A stretch of 64,000 nucleotides of DNA, from contig CABIXY010000005.1 in the NCBI GenBank assembly GCA_902362805.1, positions 237,941 to 301,940 of the forward strand. The letters are read 5' to 3'. Shown here piece after piece: positions 56,101 through 64,000 of this stretch. The notes under the pieces are model-generated. The model saw only the letters and a list, made by a program, of their open reading frames with translations. It had not been told where the DNA came from and searched no databases. Source of the stretch: Eubacteriaceae bacterium. Its GTDB lineage: Bacteria; Bacillota; Clostridia; Peptostreptococcales; Anaerovoracaceae. Every line of letters starts with the position of its first letter. The first letter of the stretch is position 1. Both the position numbers and the translations under genes were made by a program.

Positions 56101-57774
56101 TTATATTTCAAATTGCTCTACCAATGACTTCAAAAGCTGGGCTTGGGCAGAAAGTTCCTCACTGGCGGCGGCGCTCTCCTGAGACGTCGCTGAATTACCC
56201 TGCACGATATCTGAGATCAGTTCCACGTTTTTCCTAATCTGTACGATGGCATCCGCCTGCTGTGTAAAGGTTTCAGCTATCTCGTTAACCATCTTCGTCA
56301 CATTCTTCGTACCTTCAACCGACTTGGTTAGGCTTTCCGCTGTTCCATTTACAATGGTAATGCCTTTGTTGACCACGCTGGCATTTCGCTCAATCAGTTC
56401 CGCTGTCATCTGTGCAGCTTCTGTGGTTTTGGTTGCCAATCTTCTCACTTCGCCGGCGACGACAGAAAAACCTCTGCCGGCCTCTCCAGCTCTTGCCGCT
56501 TCAACCGAGGCGTTCAGAGCCAGGATGTTGGTCTGGAAGGCGATATTTTCAATCTCTTTTAAGATACCAGTGATTTCTTTTGCGTTTTCCTTGATTTCAT
56601 AAATGGATTCTGTCAATACGGTCATCTGATCATTGCTGTCATAAATTTTCTTGGAAACCTTTTCTGTCAGTTCACTGGATTTCTCAGATTTTTCTACGCT
56701 GTCTTTTGCGTTTTCAGCAATTTCATTGATGCTCACTGCAAGTTCTTCGATAGAGCTGGCTTGTTCTGAAGCCCCCTGGGCAAGAACCTGTGCGCCGCTG
56801 GATACCTGTTCCGCTCCACTGGACACCTGCTCCGCACTGCCTGTAATCTGCCCCATGGCATCTCGTAAAAGCGAGCCGATTTCATTCATCGTATTTCCTA
56901 CAGCGATGAAGTCCCCTACGAATTCCACTTCGCTTCGGTAATTCAGTTTCCCGTTGCCGAGAGCTTCCATACCTTTTCGTATTTCAGATACATATAGAGA
57001 AAGTGCGGCCGCTGTGTTGCGAATATCTTCACACAGCTGTCCCAGTTCGTTTTCGCTGGTGTAAGAGAGGTCGATACTCAGATCTCCATTGGCAATACTA
57101 GCCGATGCGTTTTTCAACTCTTTGATCGGATTGACAATGCTGCGCGTAATGGCTGTACAGAAAATAATTGTGCCGAAAATACAGATGACAGAAACTGCAA
57201 TCAATACGATCAGTACGCGAGTATTTTGTTGTTGTGTGTCCTCCAAAGTATTTGCCGCATCGTCAGAAGATACTTCAACGACATCTTTCAGCAGACTCGT
57301 GACGACGACTGACTGTTCTTCAAATTCATTGAGGCACAGTTCAAGTGCTGCCCGTTTGTTGCCTTCCTGTAAATACTCAACGATTTTATCCCGTGGCACT
57401 GACAGTTTTTTATATTCTGCCAGCAGTTCTTCAACCTTATCCTTGCCGCTGACGTAACCAGTAGACAGTTTCTTCAGGTTCTCCTCAACTTCGATAATTT
57501 TTTCCTTCACATCAGCAAGCTTTGTCTTTACATCAGCCTCCGAGGTAGCAGACAGAAGCAGTAGGCTGCGCCTGTTGTACTGCAAATCATAGCGAATCTC
57601 CTGTGACACTTCAACATTTGCAAAAGGCCCGTTATATAAATCATTCATGTTCTCTGACAAACTTCTGATATTCATGCCTGCAATCACCACCGTAGCACTG
57701 TATAACACAATGATAACAGCAAAGGCCGCCATCAATTTTTTTCCGATCTTCAGGTTCTTTATCCAATTCTTCAT
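56101..57774 (-). CDS. Methyl-accepting chemotaxis protein
   Basis: 557 aa. Two membrane helices (14-33, 187-210) flank a four-helix-bundle sensor of about 150 residues. HAMP follows, then the signalling domain with the conserved tip IAFQTNILALNASVEAARAGEAGRGFSVVA. No C-terminal CheR-binding pentapeptide. The ligand is unknown. It is the only receptor in the operon. Confidence 0.95.
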   Translation of the reverse strand: MKNWIKNLKIGKKLMAAFAVIIVLYSATVVIAGMNIRSLSENMNDLYNGPFANVEVSQEIRYDLQYNRRSLLLLSATSEADVKTKLADVKEKIIEVEENLKKLSTGYVSGKDKVEELLAEYKKLSVPRDKIVEYLQEGNKRAALELCLNEFEEQSVVVTSLLKDVVEVSSDDAANTLEDTQQQNTRVLIVLIAVSVICIFGTIIFCTAITRSIVNPIKELKNASASIANGDLSIDLSYTSENELGQLCEDIRNTAAALSLYVSEIRKGMEALGNGKLNYRSEVEFVGDFIAVGNTMNEIGSLLRDAMGQITGSAEQVSSGAEQVSSGAQVLAQGASEQASSIEELAVSINEIAENAKDSVEKSEKSSELTEKVSKKIYDSNDQMTVLTESIYEIKENAKEITGILKEIENIAFQTNILALNASVEAARAGEAGRGFSVVAGEVRRLATKTTEAAQMTAELIERNASVVNKGITIVNGTAESLTKSVEGTKNVTKMVNEIAETFTQQADAIVQIRKNVELISDIVQGNSATSQESAAASEELSAQAQLLKSLVEQFEI

Positions 57775-57800
57775 CTAAGATATCCTCTCATTCTTCTTTC

Positions 57801-58163
57801 CTAAGCTAAGTGGTAATCGATCACTTTACAAAACTCTTCCTTTTTAAATGGCTTTACAATAAAATCCACCGCGCCTGCTTCCAACGCTTTCTGTATCATC
57901 ATCTCCTGTCCGATCGCCGAACACATGATGACTTTCAAGGCAGGATTCTCATCGTGGATCTCCTCTAAAACTTCTATGCCGGATTTTCCAGGCATGGTGA
58001 TATCCAAAATGACCAGATCCAGCTGATGTTCTCTGAACAGCACCAGAGCCTCTTCTCCATTCTGCGCCTCGAGGATATGTTGGTAACCCATCTCCGTTAA
58101 AGTTTTTCGTATGACCCTTCTCATAAACAGGGCATCATCTACTATCATAATTTTTTCGTCCAT
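57801..58163 (-). CDS. cheY: CheY-like response regulator
   Basis: 120 aa single receiver: acidic pocket IMIVDDALFMRR, phospho-Asp in LVILDITMPGKSG, T/S in IMCSAIGQ and K in FIVKPFKKEE. The motor or other target is unknown, as no flagellar switch is in view. Confidence 0.93.
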   Translation of the reverse strand: MDEKIMIVDDALFMRRVIRKTLTEMGYQHILEAQNGEEALVLFREHQLDLVILDITMPGKSGIEVLEEIHDENPALKVIMCSAIGQEMMIQKALEAGAVDFIVKPFKKEEFCKVIDYHLA

Positions 58164-58180
58164 ATGCGCTCCTAATTCTT

Positions 58181-58990
58181 TTATACCTTTTGATATACCG
58201 CCGGAAAGACCGGCTCTAGTTTTGTATCTCCTCGTGAGAGAAGCTCTGCATGACCCAGAATCAGATAGCCGCCTGCTTTCAAGCAGCTTTCGAATTTTTT
58301 TATCAGTCTTCCCTTCGCTTCTCGGTCAAAATAAATCATCACATTGCGGCAGAAGATCAAATCGTACTTTACCGCCCCCTCTGGCTGCATCAGGTTTTCT
58401 TTTCGGAAGCTGACCCAGCTGCGAAGACGGCGGTCGATTTGAAAACTCTTTTCGCCCGCTTCGTTACAATATTTTTCTCTCCACGGCTTTGGCAGTCTCT
58501 CTAGTTCCCGAATGGGGTAAATTCCTTCCTCCGCCTTACGAAGAACCGCATTGGAAATATCCGACGCTTTGATATTGATTTTCGGCAGCGGGCCGCGTCT
58601 TTGATCCAGGTAATCCGCTATAGCCATCGCCAGCGTATAACACTCTTCTCCTGTAGAACAACCCGCACACCAGATGTTGCAGAGGTCAAGACAGTTCCTG
58701 TCAAAGATATCCGGCAGTATCTTCTCCTGCAGCAGGTCAAAATGAATGGATTCCCTGAGGAAATAGGTATAGTTGGTCGTAAGACAGTCCACCATTTCCA
58801 CCGCCGCCTGCCCGCTTTTCTCTTTCTTTACCAAATCCATATAGTCCTTAAAAGATTCAACACCGTGATTTTTTAATGGTTTTGCGAGCCTGCACTCAAT
58901 CAGGACTTTTTTCTTGCTCAAGTCGATTCCAAAGTGGTCCCGCATGTAGTTCACAATTTCTGTATATTCACTTTCGTTCAGTCTAATCAC
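58181..58990 (-). CDS. cheR: Receptor methyltransferase CheR
   Basis: 269 aa. N-terminal helical domain and SAM-binding fold (NIWCAGCSTGEECYTLAMAI, YDLIFCRNVMIYFD). It methylates receptor glutamates. The opposing methylesterase CheB is not in the window. Confidence 0.96.
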   Translation of the reverse strand: MIRLNESEYTEIVNYMRDHFGIDLSKKKVLIECRLAKPLKNHGVESFKDYMDLVKKEKSGQAAVEMVDCLTTNYTYFLRESIHFDLLQEKILPDIFDRNCLDLCNIWCAGCSTGEECYTLAMAIADYLDQRRGPLPKINIKASDISNAVLRKAEEGIYPIRELERLPKPWREKYCNEAGEKSFQIDRRLRSWVSFRKENLMQPEGAVKYDLIFCRNVMIYFDREAKGRLIKKFESCLKAGGYLILGHAELLSRGDTKLEPVFPAVYQKV

Positions 58991-59303
58991 ACTTCATCAC
59001 CCACATTCCGGGCGCGATTTCCTTCGCCTCTTTATTTAATTCTTCTATTTCATCCAGAACTTCTTCTGCCATGATGCCATATAAAATGCTCGGTTCATTA
59101 GCCATTAAAACGCCAATACGCCCTGAGCCGTTCTCCTCAGTCTGATAAAAGACAACTGCCTTATCCTGATAGAAGGAAATTCCTCTGATGTTGTCCTTTG
59201 TCTCTGGTATTTCACTAACCTGCGGATCCAGAACCATCGCAACAAGTTTTTCCTTATCAAACGCGTAAATTTCATTGCCATTTCTAGCTGTCTGCCATTT
59301 CAT
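58983..59303 (-). CDS. Compact CheW-like protein
   Basis: 106 aa from the ATG at 59303; a longer frame exists, but its extra residues are not conserved-looking. A CheW-type strand pattern is visible (LVAMVLDPQVSEIPETKDNI, IRGISFYQDKAVVFYQ, GVLMANEPSILYGI), but the fold is shortened. It starts inside the previous gene (20-nt overlap) and overlaps cheR by 8 nt. A coupling role is inferred. Confidence 0.7.
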   Translation of the reverse strand: MKWQTARNGNEIYAFDKEKLVAMVLDPQVSEIPETKDNIRGISFYQDKAVVFYQTEENGSGRIGVLMANEPSILYGIMAEEVLDEIEELNKEAKEIAPGMWVMKCD

Positions 59304-59709
59304 TTTCAGCCTCCATTTTCGCCATTTCTGAATACAAAAAAGAAGGCTCCAAAAGAAAGGCGGTATCAAAAAAATACGCCTCTGACCAATTCTGGATCAC
59401 AGCCTTGAGGTAACGGTTTCTCTCGTTCAAAACCGGTTCCTCAAGTATGGTAAAGCGGTACTTATCCAAGCTCTCAATGCCCAGTACCTCCTCTGCCGCA
59501 AGGCAGAGTTCTTTTCCGTCTAATCCGAGAAGGACATGGTATTTCTCTGTCAATCCGTCTTTATGAAGTCTTCTTGAAAAACTAAATTCTTCTGTTACTG
59601 TCTGTCCTGGTGTTCTTTCACGCACTTGTTTTACACAACACAGAGGGAGAAGAAAGAAACTCCCTCCCCCTGAAAAAAGCAAGTATAAATCATCTAAATA
59701 ATCTTCCAT
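59284..59709 (-). CDS. Divergent CheW-like protein, first gene of the operon
   Basis: 141 aa. FLLPLCCVKQVRERTPG, HVLLGLDGKELCLAAEEVLGIE and FDTAFLLEP follow CheW strands loosely. Similarity is weak, so it may be a scaffold or decoy. It is first in transcription order, 70 nt after the agmatinase start region on the same strand. Confidence 0.6.
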   Translation of the reverse strand: MEDYLDDLYLLFSGGGSFFLLPLCCVKQVRERTPGQTVTEEFSFSRRLHKDGLTEKYHVLLGLDGKELCLAAEEVLGIESLDKYRFTILEEPVLNERNRYLKAVIQNWSEAYFFDTAFLLEPSFLYSEMAKMEAENEMADS

Positions 59710-59781
59710 GCTAAATCCTTTAATTATAAAATCCCGCTCTTTTAATCATACATGATTTTACAGAGGAATACAAGAAAGAGA

Positions 59782-60708
59782 TTATTTCAGCTTTCCCATT
59801 TTTTCCGCCCAGAAGCCCCACATCTCTGTGAGCAGTTTTCTCGCTGCAAACATGGAGGTCAGGGACGGATCCAGCGCCGGCGCCACCTCTACGATGTCAA
59901 AGGCGATAATATTCAGACTGCGGAACAGCGTCTCTAACAACGTCAGGCACATCCTCGGCGTAAGGCCTCCAAACTGAGGGGTTCCCGTGCCTGCCGCATA
60001 TCCCGGATCCAAAGCGTCGATATCAAAGGTCAGATAAACCTTGTTAAATTTGCTCATGGCTGCGACACAGTCTGCCGCTACGAACTCTATACTGTCGCGG
60101 AAGCAGTCGTAGGCGGTTTTCACTTGCATATCGTTTTTGGTCTTGAATTCATATTCATCTGGTTCAATGGAACGAATTCCGATAAAATAGAGATTCTCCG
60201 TTCCACTGATGTTTTTCATCTCCAGCGCTCTTCTCTCTGTAGAGCCGTGAGACAGCTGATCGCCGTACAGCGCGTCGCAGAGATCAAAATGAGCATCGAT
60301 ATGGATGATGCCAAACTCCTCGTCGAGAGCTTTGTTGACGCCTCGTTCCACGGGAATCGTGACGGAATGATCGCCTCCGATCATGGAGAATCTGACTCCT
60401 TTGCCAACAAGTTCTGCCACATAATCTTCAATTTCTGCAAACATTTCATCTCTGTCTGCACCACAAAAATTGCCCGCGTCGTGAACTCTCAGCGCTTCTA
60501 TTGACTGCAGTCTTTCGGTATATGGCGTCGATGTGAACGCATTCTGCCTCAGGCAGTCAGGTCCTTCTGCCGCGCCGCCCCTGTAACTGACGCCCTTGTC
60601 ATAAGGAATTCCAAAGATCACGATATCAGCCTCTTCCTCTTGGCAATCCGGCTGGTTTAAGTTGCACCAGGCCTCTTTGTCGAGAGCAAATTTGTCTTTC
60701 TTTAACAT
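59782..60708 (-). CDS. speB: Agmatinase (ureohydrolase family)
   Basis: 308 aa. Manganese ligands lie in MIGGDHSVTIP, IHIDAHFDLCD and LTFDIDALDPGYAAGTGTP. It fits agmatinase rather than arginase by length and motif flanks, making putrescine and urea from agmatine. Other guanidino substrates are possible. No speA or speE is adjacent. Confidence 0.88.
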   Translation of the reverse strand: MLKKDKFALDKEAWCNLNQPDCQEEEADIVIFGIPYDKGVSYRGGAAEGPDCLRQNAFTSTPYTERLQSIEALRVHDAGNFCGADRDEMFAEIEDYVAELVGKGVRFSMIGGDHSVTIPVERGVNKALDEEFGIIHIDAHFDLCDALYGDQLSHGSTERRALEMKNISGTENLYFIGIRSIEPDEYEFKTKNDMQVKTAYDCFRDSIEFVAADCVAAMSKFNKVYLTFDIDALDPGYAAGTGTPQFGGLTPRMCLTLLETLFRSLNIIAFDIVEVAPALDPSLTSMFAARKLLTEMWGFWAEKMGKLK

Positions 60709-60776
60709 ACTTACCTCCTTGTCAGGCCGCCGATCGCCGGCGCGCCTTTATTTTGTTACTTACACCATTATGAGGC

Positions 60777-61610
60777 TTATCTGCCTATATTGAAAAAGGA
60801 TTTTGCATTCTCACATGTGATGCGAGCAGTTTCTTCGTAGGATATACCTTTGATTTCCGCCACCTTACGCGCCGTATACTCCACGTAGGGCGCTTTGTTG
60901 GGTCTGCCGCGAAACGGCTCCGGCGTCAGGTAGGGTGCATCCGTCTCCACCAAAAGGAATTCAATGGGAATCTCTTCTACCACCTCACGGGTCTTTCTGT
61001 TGTTTTTAAAGGTCACCGGCCCGCAGATGGACAGGGTCGCACCCAGCTTTACGTACTGCTTTGCCAGTTCTTTGCTGCTGGAAAAACAGTGAAGCAGAAC
61101 CCGGCTGTCCGGCAGCAATGCGCCGTCAGGTCCTTTGCGCTTCGGGAACCAGCTCTGCCTCTCTGCAGAAAAAGCACCCTCTTCCTTGAGGATATCCATG
61201 GTATCCTGATCGGCCTCCCTGGTGTGAATCACGATGGGCATCTTCAGCTCGTTGGCAAGCTGAATCTGCCTGCGGAACCAATAACGCTGCACATCCCGCT
61301 CAGAATGATCGTAATAGTAATCGAGACCGATTTCGCCGATAGCCTGCACTTTGTCTTTCTTCGCCAGCCCTCTGATCAGTTCCAAAGTCATGTCATCCAG
61401 ATTTTTGGCATCGTGAGGGTGAAACCCGACTACAGCGTAACACCAGTCGTTTTCGGCGGCGTCTTTGACCGCCTGTACGGACGAAGCCAGATCAAAACCG
61501 ATATCCATGGCATAGGATACGTCGGAGGCGGCAATTTCGCTGATCAGTGCTGCCCGCTGTTCAGCGGTATAGTTTTCGTTATTGATATGTGTATGAGAGT
61601 CAAATAACAT
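60777..61610 (-). CDS. tatD: TatD-family metal-dependent DNase
   Basis: 277 aa. Metal motifs MLFDSHTHIN, AIGEIGLDYYYD, PIVIHTREADQDTMDI, VLLHCFS and LVETDAPYLTP are complete. It has 3'-5' exonuclease activity in the family. About 35 extra residues (FSAERQSWFPKRKGPDGALL) interrupt the usual sequence before the HCF motif. Downstream of metG, as in many Firmicutes. Confidence 0.93.
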   Translation of the reverse strand: MLFDSHTHINNENYTAEQRAALISEIAASDVSYAMDIGFDLASSVQAVKDAAENDWCYAVVGFHPHDAKNLDDMTLELIRGLAKKDKVQAIGEIGLDYYYDHSERDVQRYWFRRQIQLANELKMPIVIHTREADQDTMDILKEEGAFSAERQSWFPKRKGPDGALLPDSRVLLHCFSSSKELAKQYVKLGATLSICGPVTFKNNRKTREVVEEIPIEFLLVETDAPYLTPEPFRGRPNKAPYVEYTARKVAEIKGISYEETARITCENAKSFFNIGR

Positions 61611-61624
61611 GTTTTTCTCCTTTT

Positions 61625-61656
61625 AAAAACAGAGCCTGTGAATAAAGCAGGCCCTG
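61625..61656 (-). terminator. metG terminator
   Basis: CAGGGCCTG-N9-CAGGCTCTG followed by TTTTT on the minus strand, between metG and tatD. Confidence 0.82.
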
Positions 61657-61678
61657 TAAGTTTATTGCATTCTATATA

Positions 61679-63604
61679 CTAGTCGACCACAACGCCGTCT
61701 TCTGCAACAGTAGTCATAATCTCACACCTGTCACCATTTTCCGCAAACATAATCATGCCTTTGGATTCAAGCCCTCTCAGCTTTCTTGGCTTCAGGTTGG
61801 CTACGATGAGAACCTTCTTCCCGACCAACTCTTCCGGTTTGAAGTCTTCTGCTACGCCAGAGATGATCTGCCGTCTTTCGGTACCCATCTTGATCTGGAA
61901 TACCAGAAGCTTGTCTGCCTTCGGGTGTTTCTCCGCTTTTTCAATCAGCCCGACTCTAAAATCGATTTTGTCAAAATCGTCATACTCGATTGCCGGCTTC
62001 AGTTCCAACGGAATGTTCTCTTCTTCCGGTTCCTGGCCTTCTTTCTGCATTGCATCCAGTTCTTCGAGTTCTTTTTCGATGTCCAATCTCGGGAAGATGG
62101 CTTCGCCCTTCTTCACCTGTTCCTGGTACATCATGTCAAATGCAAAGGCGTCTTCCCAGACGACGTCTGCATACCAGAGTCCCATCTGTTTTCTGATCTT
62201 GTCCGATGTGGTATGCATGAACGGATGAATCAGAATCGAGATGATTCGTAAGGATTCTGCCAGATTGTGCAGGCAGGTATCCAGGTCCGCCTTCTTCTCT
62301 TCGTCCTTGGCAAGTATCCAAGGTGCCTTTTCGTCGATATATTTATTTGCTCTTCTGACCACGATCCAGATTTCCTCCAATGCCATGTTGAAAGCAAATT
62401 TGTCCATCTGCGCCTCTACCTTTGCTGCTGCGCCAGTAGCGATCTGCTTCAGGTCTTTATCAAAATCATCTTCTCCGTGGGATTCCGGTACAATACCGCC
62501 GCAATATTTCTCAATCATGGAGGTGGTTCTCGACACCAGATTTCCCAAGTCGTTAGCCAGATCGTAATTCATTCTCTTCAACATCACCTCGTTGGTGAAT
62601 ACGCCGTCCTGTCCAAAGGTGTACTCTCTGAGCAGGAAGTATTTGAGGGCGTCGATGCCATACCTGTCGATGAGTTTAACCGGATCAACTACATTGCCCT
62701 TTGATTTACTCATTTTACCGCCTTCCAACAGCAGCCAGCCGTGACCCAGCACGTGCTTCGGAATTGGAATGTCAAGGGACATCAGCATAGCCGGCCAGAT
62801 GATGGAGTGGAATCTGACGATTTCTTTGCCGACCAGATGGACGTTAGCCGGCCAGTATTTCTCAAATAACGCAGGGTCATCAGGATAACCAAGCGCCGTG
62901 ATATAGTTGGTCAAGGCATCAAGCCACACGTAGATTACATGTTTCTCGTCGATTGGCACCGGTATTCCCCAGTCGAAAGTGGACCTGGAGATGCAGAGAT
63001 CATCAAGACCCTGCCTGATAAAGCCCAGCATTTCATTCCTTCTCGTCTCCGGTTCCAGGAAGCTGGTATTCTCCAACAGGTCGATCAGCTTGTCCTGATA
63101 TTTGGAGAGTTTAAAGAAGTAGGCTTCTTCCTTTGCCTTCTGCACCGGTCTGCCGCAGTCCGGGCAGCAGCCATCTACTAGCTGACTCTCTGTCCAGAAA
63201 GATTCACAAGGAGTGCAGTACATGCCTTCGTATTCGCCCTTATAGATGTCGCCTTTTTCGTACATTTTATTGAATATGGCCTGTACTCGCTCTACGTGTC
63301 TATCCTCTGTGGTCCTGATGAAATCATCGTAAGAGATTTCCATCGTTTTCCACAGATCTTTGATGCCGGCAACGACACCATCCACGTATTCCTGCGGGCT
63401 TACGCCTTTTTCTTCTGCTATGGTCTGGATTTTCTGTCCGTGTTCATCTGTACCAGTCAAAAATCTGACGTCATAGCCTGATAGTCTCTTGAATCTGGCC
63501 ATGGCATCCGCCATGACGGTACAGTAGGTATGTCCTATATGAAGGTTGGAACTTGGATAATAGATCGGGGTGGTAATGTAATAAGTACCCTTTTTCTCTG
63601 TCAT
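61679..63604 (-). CDS. metG: Methionyl-tRNA synthetase
   Basis: 641 aa from the ATG at 63604 (a TTG 6 nt upstream is also possible; AAAGGA lies 5 nt before that TTG). HIGH-type motif SSNLHIGHTYC, zinc knuckle CTPCESFWTESQLVDGCCPDCG and KMSKSKGN are present, plus a C-terminal tRNA-binding domain (FRVGLIEKAEKHPKADKLLV). Full length for this class. No T-box precedes it. Confidence 0.97.
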   Translation of the reverse strand: MTEKKGTYYITTPIYYPSSNLHIGHTYCTVMADAMARFKRLSGYDVRFLTGTDEHGQKIQTIAEEKGVSPQEYVDGVVAGIKDLWKTMEISYDDFIRTTEDRHVERVQAIFNKMYEKGDIYKGEYEGMYCTPCESFWTESQLVDGCCPDCGRPVQKAKEEAYFFKLSKYQDKLIDLLENTSFLEPETRRNEMLGFIRQGLDDLCISRSTFDWGIPVPIDEKHVIYVWLDALTNYITALGYPDDPALFEKYWPANVHLVGKEIVRFHSIIWPAMLMSLDIPIPKHVLGHGWLLLEGGKMSKSKGNVVDPVKLIDRYGIDALKYFLLREYTFGQDGVFTNEVMLKRMNYDLANDLGNLVSRTTSMIEKYCGGIVPESHGEDDFDKDLKQIATGAAAKVEAQMDKFAFNMALEEIWIVVRRANKYIDEKAPWILAKDEEKKADLDTCLHNLAESLRIISILIHPFMHTTSDKIRKQMGLWYADVVWEDAFAFDMMYQEQVKKGEAIFPRLDIEKELEELDAMQKEGQEPEEENIPLELKPAIEYDDFDKIDFRVGLIEKAEKHPKADKLLVFQIKMGTERRQIISGVAEDFKPEELVGKKVLIVANLKPRKLRGLESKGMIMFAENGDRCEIMTTVAEDGVVVD

Positions 63605-63662
63605 TTTCAAATCATTCCTTTCGTCTCCTGCGCCGAATGGGGCGAGGTAGTTTGTATCTTTT

Positions 63663-63692
63663 AGGATACCACATTTTACAAGGGTTAGTCAA
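63663..63692 (-). promoter_or_regulatory. metG promoter
   Basis: TTGACT (63692-63687), an 18-nt spacer, TATCCT (63668-63663) on the minus strand. Confidence 0.7.
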
Positions 63693-63880
63693 CGATTGTA
63701 GGATTTTCGTTTACGGCAAAATGTACTTGCAGGACTTACCCGTTTTGATCCCATTGTTTTTTACTTCATCCCTCCTAGGGGGAACCTGGCTTCTTTTCTA
63801 CTGGGTCCGGCCATATTCACCACTTCATCGATAATATTTTGTCTATGATAGTTTGTGAGGTAAAAGCACAGATGCTAAAC

Positions 63881-63912
63881 AAAAACCGCGGAGACTTTGC
63901 CCCGCGGTTTTC
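63881..63912. terminator. Strong bidirectional terminator
   Basis: AAACCGCGG-N10-CCGCGGTTT with A and T runs on the two sides. Its upstream gene lies outside the window or is not recognised. Confidence 0.75.
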
Positions 63913-63940
63913 ATTGTTGGCGCCGAATAGGCATGATAAA

Positions 63941-63961
63941 ACCACCAGTTCAACTGGTGGT
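63941..63961 (+). mobile_element. Possible left end of another IS200-type element
   Basis: ACCACCAGT-TCA-ACTGGTGGT, a 9-bp stem with a 3-nt loop preceded by AAA. It has the same shape and outer bases (AAACCAC...GTGGT) as the left end of the element at 4355-4377. No transposase is in view. Confidence 0.4.
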
Positions 63962-64000
63962 CGGTAAAAACTCTTATAGATAAGTTAAACGAACCTCCTT

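Larger units (their letters stand above)
63693..64000. other. Gene-free right edge
   Basis: About 300 bp with no credible gene. It holds a GC-rich hairpin at 63881-63912 and an IS200-end-like hairpin at 63941-63961. Confidence 0.5.

Noticed and set aside
63605..63720. T-box or SAM riboswitch upstream of metG
   Set aside because: Only a promoter and a short leader are seen; no T-box motif, specifier stem or SAM aptamer core fits in the space.

Overview
The window comes from a low-to-mid GC, anaerobic, Gram-positive Clostridia-type bacterium. The evidence is a SpoIIE-like sporulation phosphatase, a Rex redox repressor, a 2[4Fe-4S] ferredoxin, a rubredoxin-headed rubrerythrin, an LPXTG-anchored surface protein, a CIRCE-controlled groESL operon and the spoIIE-tilS-ftsH-coaX-dusB neighbourhood. 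I would place it loosely among the Clostridia (an Anaerovoracaceae/Peptostreptococcales-like gut anaerobe would fit), but I cannot fix a genus. Most genes are on the minus strand. I found no rRNA, tRNA or CRISPR array.

Region 1 (1-10256) is the unusual part. Two giant secreted proteins (953 and 971 aa) face each other with their 3' ends inward. They share a base-perfect 167-bp block (5' leader plus signal peptide) as an outer inverted repeat, and a roughly 350-bp near-identical block (C-terminal Fn3-like domain plus terminator) as an inner inverted repeat. Their helical middles differ. Between them lie an IS200-type element and a lone tyrosine recombinase flanked by inverted pairs of 11-bp-spaced repeats that look like integrase arm sites. 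A third copy of the C-terminal block enters from the left edge. The right gene carries an extra promoter whose -10 box straddles the outer edge of the repeat; the left copy lacks it. This looks like a surface-protein variation locus in which inversion would change the protein body placed behind the stronger promoter. A Phd/Doc toxin-antitoxin pair sits between copies 1 and 2.

Region 2 (10257-19270): a soluble multi-PAS hybrid histidine kinase, groESL, an OGG-type glycosylase, a P-loop/Asp23 fusion, a ferredoxin, rex and acpP. Region 3 (19367-27742, one long minus-strand operon): an orphan branched-chain-amino-acid-type binding lipoprotein, an Nfu-type Fe-S scaffold, PepV, a RibU-like S component, the t6A set tsaE-tsaB-rimI-tsaD with a 59-aa Cys-rich protein inserted, and an ABC-F protein. 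Region 4 (27856-33790): rubrerythrin; an MFS transporter and an amidohydrolase divergent from a MocR-type regulator that lacks the PLP lysine; and a PD-(D/E)XK-like nuclease.

Region 5 (34240-49637) is the tilS-ftsH-pucR-coaX-dusB-LPXTG string, preceded by a secreted repeat protein, the cobalamin-riboswitch-controlled cbiMNQO cobalt importer, and spoIIE. No hpt is present where it usually sits. Region 6 (49731-51524) is a TetR/radical-SAM pair with a clear two-site operator over its promoter. Region 7 (51593-59709) is a ten-gene chemotaxis-type operon (three CheW-like proteins, CheR, CheY, MCP, CheC, CheD, a receiver-GGDEF protein, CheA) with no cheB and no flagellar genes in view. Region 8 (59782-64000): agmatinase, TatD and MetG, ending with a terminator and a hairpin that resembles an IS200-type left end.
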